The translations under genes were made by a program, and so were the position numbers. Positions 61,177 to 64,000 of a stretch of 64,000 nt of DNA are shown piece by piece (positions within the stretch are counted from its first letter, which is position 1; each line of letters starts with the position of its first letter). The notes beneath the pieces are model-generated. The model worked only from the letters and a program-made list of their open reading frames with translations. It was not told the DNA's origin and did no database searches. This DNA comes from Epithemia pelagica (Eukaryota > Bacillariophyta > Bacillariophyceae > Surirellales > Surirellaceae): contig OX337239.1 of assembly GCA_946965045.2 (NCBI GenBank), positions 1,178,001 to 1,242,000 of the forward strand. The letters run 5' to 3'.

Positions 61177-63636
61177 TCATCCAGATGCTGACGATATTGT
61201 TGTCCAGGAAGAAGAAACGGAAGACAAATTGCTGTGCGTCAAGGGGACCATCCCATGGTTCCCAATCCCACTTGACAAGATGGAAATCGTCTCTGGGGCA
61301 ACCAGTTCTTCAACTTCTTGGTCTTCATCATCATCATCATCATCGTCGTCGTCGTCTTCCTCTTCTTCATTTTCCATTTCTTTCTTCTCTTTCTCGTCGA
61401 TTTTGTCGTCTTCCTCCTCGTGTGCTGGTAAATGCTCAGCGACACTGGTCTGTTCGAAGTCTGGTCCGTTCCGGTCCGAATGAACGTTACCCAAGGATTC
61501 GCCATTGTTTCGGGAAGAATGTTCATCCCAAGGAATCGAATCAAGAGTATTCGGCAGAGTAGCTGTGCTCTCGTCGCCCTTTTTGTCCGTGGCAGTCAAG
61601 TTGATCGAGGTGACGTCATCCGACACCACCGCAGAACTTGTTGTGCTTTTCTCGTCTTTCTTTTTCTCCATTATCGTCAAGTCGATCGAAGTGGCAGAAC
61701 TTGCTGCTGTGGTCGAACCAGCGGCAGTTGTAGCAGTCGAAGAAGCATCTGATGCTTTATCGATGGATGGAGTTGTTCGAATCATCAAGCTCATGGAGTC
61801 CAAAGCCCTATTCCAGAACAATGTGGACCTGGTGACAAAGTCATCCATGGGTTCGAGCCAGACTTCATCAACAATACTATCCAACAATGGATTGATGGCA
61901 GTGACGGACAAGGAGTCATCATCGTCAGCCGTCGCAACAGTTGTACCATCCAGGGTTTCAAATGAGTTGGAAAAGTCAAATGACAAATTTGTCTCAGACA
62001 TGAAAACACCCTCGTCGTCGTATTCCAATTCATCACTGTTGTTGCTGCTATCTTGGGAGTCCTTTTGGTCTGAGACTGGGACAGAGCGACTCTTAAGGAA
62101 CCTTGACAACCCTTCCGATGATTCATCCTCTGGTCCGTCTTTTTCGACAGACAGCGAGTCGCGATCCTCCGGTGTCAAAACGGCAACTGTCATCAGCCCT
62201 CCATGATCCACCCTCCACAGGTTGGTCCGACAGTCAGGCATTTCAATTCCCGGTGTTGGTCCATTCATCTTTGTCCGGAGAACGGAAACAAGGGGAAATT
62301 GAGACGCTTCCTGATCCTGCTCTTGTCGATCGAATGAATCGCTGCGGTCAAGTATTGCTGCCATCGAACCGAGACACTCAACGCGCAATTGGCGGTCTTC
62401 GAGCAATTCTTGTTCCGAAGGGATGAATGGCATGTAACCACTATTCCGTCGTCCTTCATTGTCTCTCAAACTCCAACGACGTGCGCTGGTCATGTTGTCT
62501 TTCATAAGTTTTCGTGCACTAAGTTTGGCTTTATTGGCGGTGGCAATCCAACGACGTAGCTTGTTTTGCTTCACGTTCTTTGCTTCTGATCCTTTGGAAA
62601 CGGAATCCACTGACCGTTCCTTGTTGTTGTCCATCCGCATCTCCTCCTCCTGGCGAGCAGGACGTCGATTGTCTTTCTGTTTCATCATCTTCTTATCGTC
62701 CAACAATCGTACACTTATTGTCGAATCGTTTGCAGTGTCATACGAAATCGACGAGAATGTCATGGAACGAGCAGGGTTTACAACGTCCAGTTGACTCTTG
62801 TCGTCATCTAACACAGCAGACAAATCCCTGTCTTCGTCACGGTCCTCTGTTGGTACGACGACAATGGGAGGACATTCATTTTCATCCCTCTCCTCGTACT
62901 CCTCCTCCTGGTCCATATCTTGGTCAAGGTCTACCGATGTTTGTGTCAGATCGTCTTGTTCACTGATTTTGGATGTAGCGGGGTGCATGAACTCAATTTC
63001 AATTTCGTCCTCCACCAAGAACGACGCGTTGAAGAGATCCGGCGTAGACTGGATTGTCGTCATTTGGTCGTTGTAGCCGTCATCCTCTTCCATGGACGTC
63101 ACTACGACATTAGGGACCTGGACGACCTCACAGGCTTCTCCGGACATGACAATTTTCACCGACGACGACAACAACAACCCAACGGAGCGAGCATCGTCGC
63201 TGTCGTCTTTATTTTTTTTGTCATGATCAGTCTCAACACCTGACTGGATTGTAATCGCATCCACCATGTCATCAATATCTGCATGTTGACCCGTTGTGTT
63301 TGGGTCCGATCGAGGAGATTCGTGGTCCGATACGGATCTTGTCGATCTCTCGTCTTGCATCGTCATTGATGGTTTGTTGCAAAGAGCCGGTAATTCCTTG
63401 GTACTTTCAAGGAGAATGAGTTCGACACAATCTGCTTCAGCAGAACAAAGAATATGAACCATTGGTTCCTCAACAAGAACCGTATCCTTCTTCTCACTGT
63501 TCATCTCATGGTCGTCTTGTTCTTCACGTCGATAGATCTCGGCTGCATCTACGATGGAAAGGCTCAGGTCCTCACTGGTCATTGCCGACCCAAGAGGAGA
63601 CGAATCACTATTAGTTCCTCTGCTGGCTATTGTCAT
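61177..63636 (-). CDS. Acidic, largely disordered protein, unknown function
   Basis: 819 aa, ATG at 63636 (MTIASRGTNS); single exon as seen. Asp/Glu/Ser-rich nearly throughout, with a run of Asp/Glu near the C-terminus (around 61310-61390) ending …DEDQEVEELVAP. The one basic, more ordered patch is LRRWIATANKAKLSARKLMK and DNMTSARRWSLRDNEGRR (near 62440-62570), with SGYMPFIPSEQELLEDRQL following. A second possible folded stretch is LLDSIVDEVWLEPMDDFVTR. No signal peptide and no recognised domain. It could be a nuclear or scaffold protein; an upstream exon beyond 63640 cannot be excluded. Confidence 0.72.
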   Translation of the reverse strand: MTIASRGTNSDSSPLGSAMTSEDLSLSIVDAAEIYRREEQDDHEMNSEKKDTVLVEEPMVHILCSAEADCVELILLESTKELPALCNKPSMTMQDERSTRSVSDHESPRSDPNTTGQHADIDDMVDAITIQSGVETDHDKKNKDDSDDARSVGLLLSSSVKIVMSGEACEVVQVPNVVVTSMEEDDGYNDQMTTIQSTPDLFNASFLVEDEIEIEFMHPATSKISEQDDLTQTSVDLDQDMDQEEEYEERDENECPPIVVVPTEDRDEDRDLSAVLDDDKSQLDVVNPARSMTFSSISYDTANDSTISVRLLDDKKMMKQKDNRRPARQEEEMRMDNNKERSVDSVSKGSEAKNVKQNKLRRWIATANKAKLSARKLMKDNMTSARRWSLRDNEGRRNSGYMPFIPSEQELLEDRQLRVECLGSMAAILDRSDSFDRQEQDQEASQFPLVSVLRTKMNGPTPGIEMPDCRTNLWRVDHGGLMTVAVLTPEDRDSLSVEKDGPEDESSEGLSRFLKSRSVPVSDQKDSQDSSNNSDELEYDDEGVFMSETNLSFDFSNSFETLDGTTVATADDDDSLSVTAINPLLDSIVDEVWLEPMDDFVTRSTLFWNRALDSMSLMIRTTPSIDKASDASSTATTAAGSTTAASSATSIDLTIMEKKKDEKSTTSSAVVSDDVTSINLTATDKKGDESTATLPNTLDSIPWDEHSSRNNGESLGNVHSDRNGPDFEQTSVAEHLPAHEEEDDKIDEKEKKEMENEEEEDDDDDDDDDDEDQEVEELVAPETISILSSGIGNHGMVPLTHSNLSSVSSSWTTISSASG

Positions 63637-64000
63637 GAGAGAAGATGGTCCAACCTTTCTTGTATGCGAATACACAATGATGATGTATCGAAATCAACAA
63701 GGACTTTATGACCCAAAGAAACAACACAGTATTGCGGATATCTCACCGACTGAGCTTCTGGGTATGGCGGATGAGGAATCCACAAACTCTCACACAAGCA
63801 CGCACATACACACAACGAGAGTAATTCTGAGCGCCAACGGTGGCTCGACGACAGTGCTTGAGAGGGGCGATACCGTGATGATATGGAGAGAGTTTGTCGC
63901 CCCTCATCACCGAGTGTGCGCACATGAGTCTGTCTGCATTCCAAGACATGGTGGAAGGCTGTTTTTTTGTTCTTTTGTCTGTTGGGAAGGAGCCGCGCAA
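63637..64000. other. Upstream region at the window edge
   Basis: Promoter side of the acidic protein gene. It contains a CACA-rich stretch near 63790-63815. A minus-strand frame 64000-63743 has no domain support. Confidence 0.35.

Overview
The window looks like nuclear DNA of a diatom, or a close photosynthetic heterokont relative. The evidence is: a sigma-70 factor and a CPP1-like protein whose N-termini combine a signal peptide with an ASAFAP-type cleavage context (…LAFQ and …NAFSP) as used for import into secondary plastids; a DUF6824 protein, a family greatly expanded in diatoms; short GT-AG introns of about 50-750 nt; low-complexity Gln/Thr/Ser-rich proteins; and large piggyBac-type transposons. 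I cannot name the species.

Layout. 1-1942 is the minus-strand gene of a plastid sigma factor, cut by the window edge. 2614-12273 is a transposon nest: a piggyBac-like element (2614-6899), then 12 bp further on a decayed Tc1/mariner-type element (6913-12273) that has been split by a second piggyBac-like element (6967-11620). Each piggyBac element carries an intact transposase of more than 1000 aa and a second, convergent gene. The two second genes encode homologous small Cys-containing proteins, which I regard as the most interesting observation here.

12709-24938 holds a CPP1-like plastid protein, a PA2G4/EBP1 homologue, a repeat-rich stretch with a broken Helitron/PIF1-type helicase, a small conserved-looking protein and a secreted protein of unknown function. 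24939-29200 is gene-poor and holds an 843-bp non-autonomous element with perfect inverted repeats and TA target duplication.

29201-46192 holds a DUF6824 protein, a two-domain fasciclin protein, a 276-bp tandem duplication rich in CRE/CCRE-like motifs between two divergent genes, a large nuclear-looking Lys/Gln-rich protein, a methionine synthase reductase-like diflavin enzyme, a JMJD4-like JmjC oxygenase, an unrecognised five-exon gene and an NTF2/SnoaL-fold protein.

48238-63636 holds a hypothetical protein, Rab2, a CREG-like protein, two Cys-rich cell-surface proteins, a proteasome-subunit-like protein with a signal peptide, an EamA/DMT transporter and a very acidic disordered protein.

Genes are monocistronic. 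Several adjacent pairs are divergent and share short promoters (CPP1/PA2G4, FAS1/nuclear protein, MTRR/JMJD4, Rab2/CREG, proteasome-like/EamA). The plastid sigma factor and the CPP1-like protein both serve the plastid. Rab2, CREG and the surface proteins are secretory-pathway genes. I see no other obvious shared pathway, and no tRNA, rRNA or CRISPR array that I can support.
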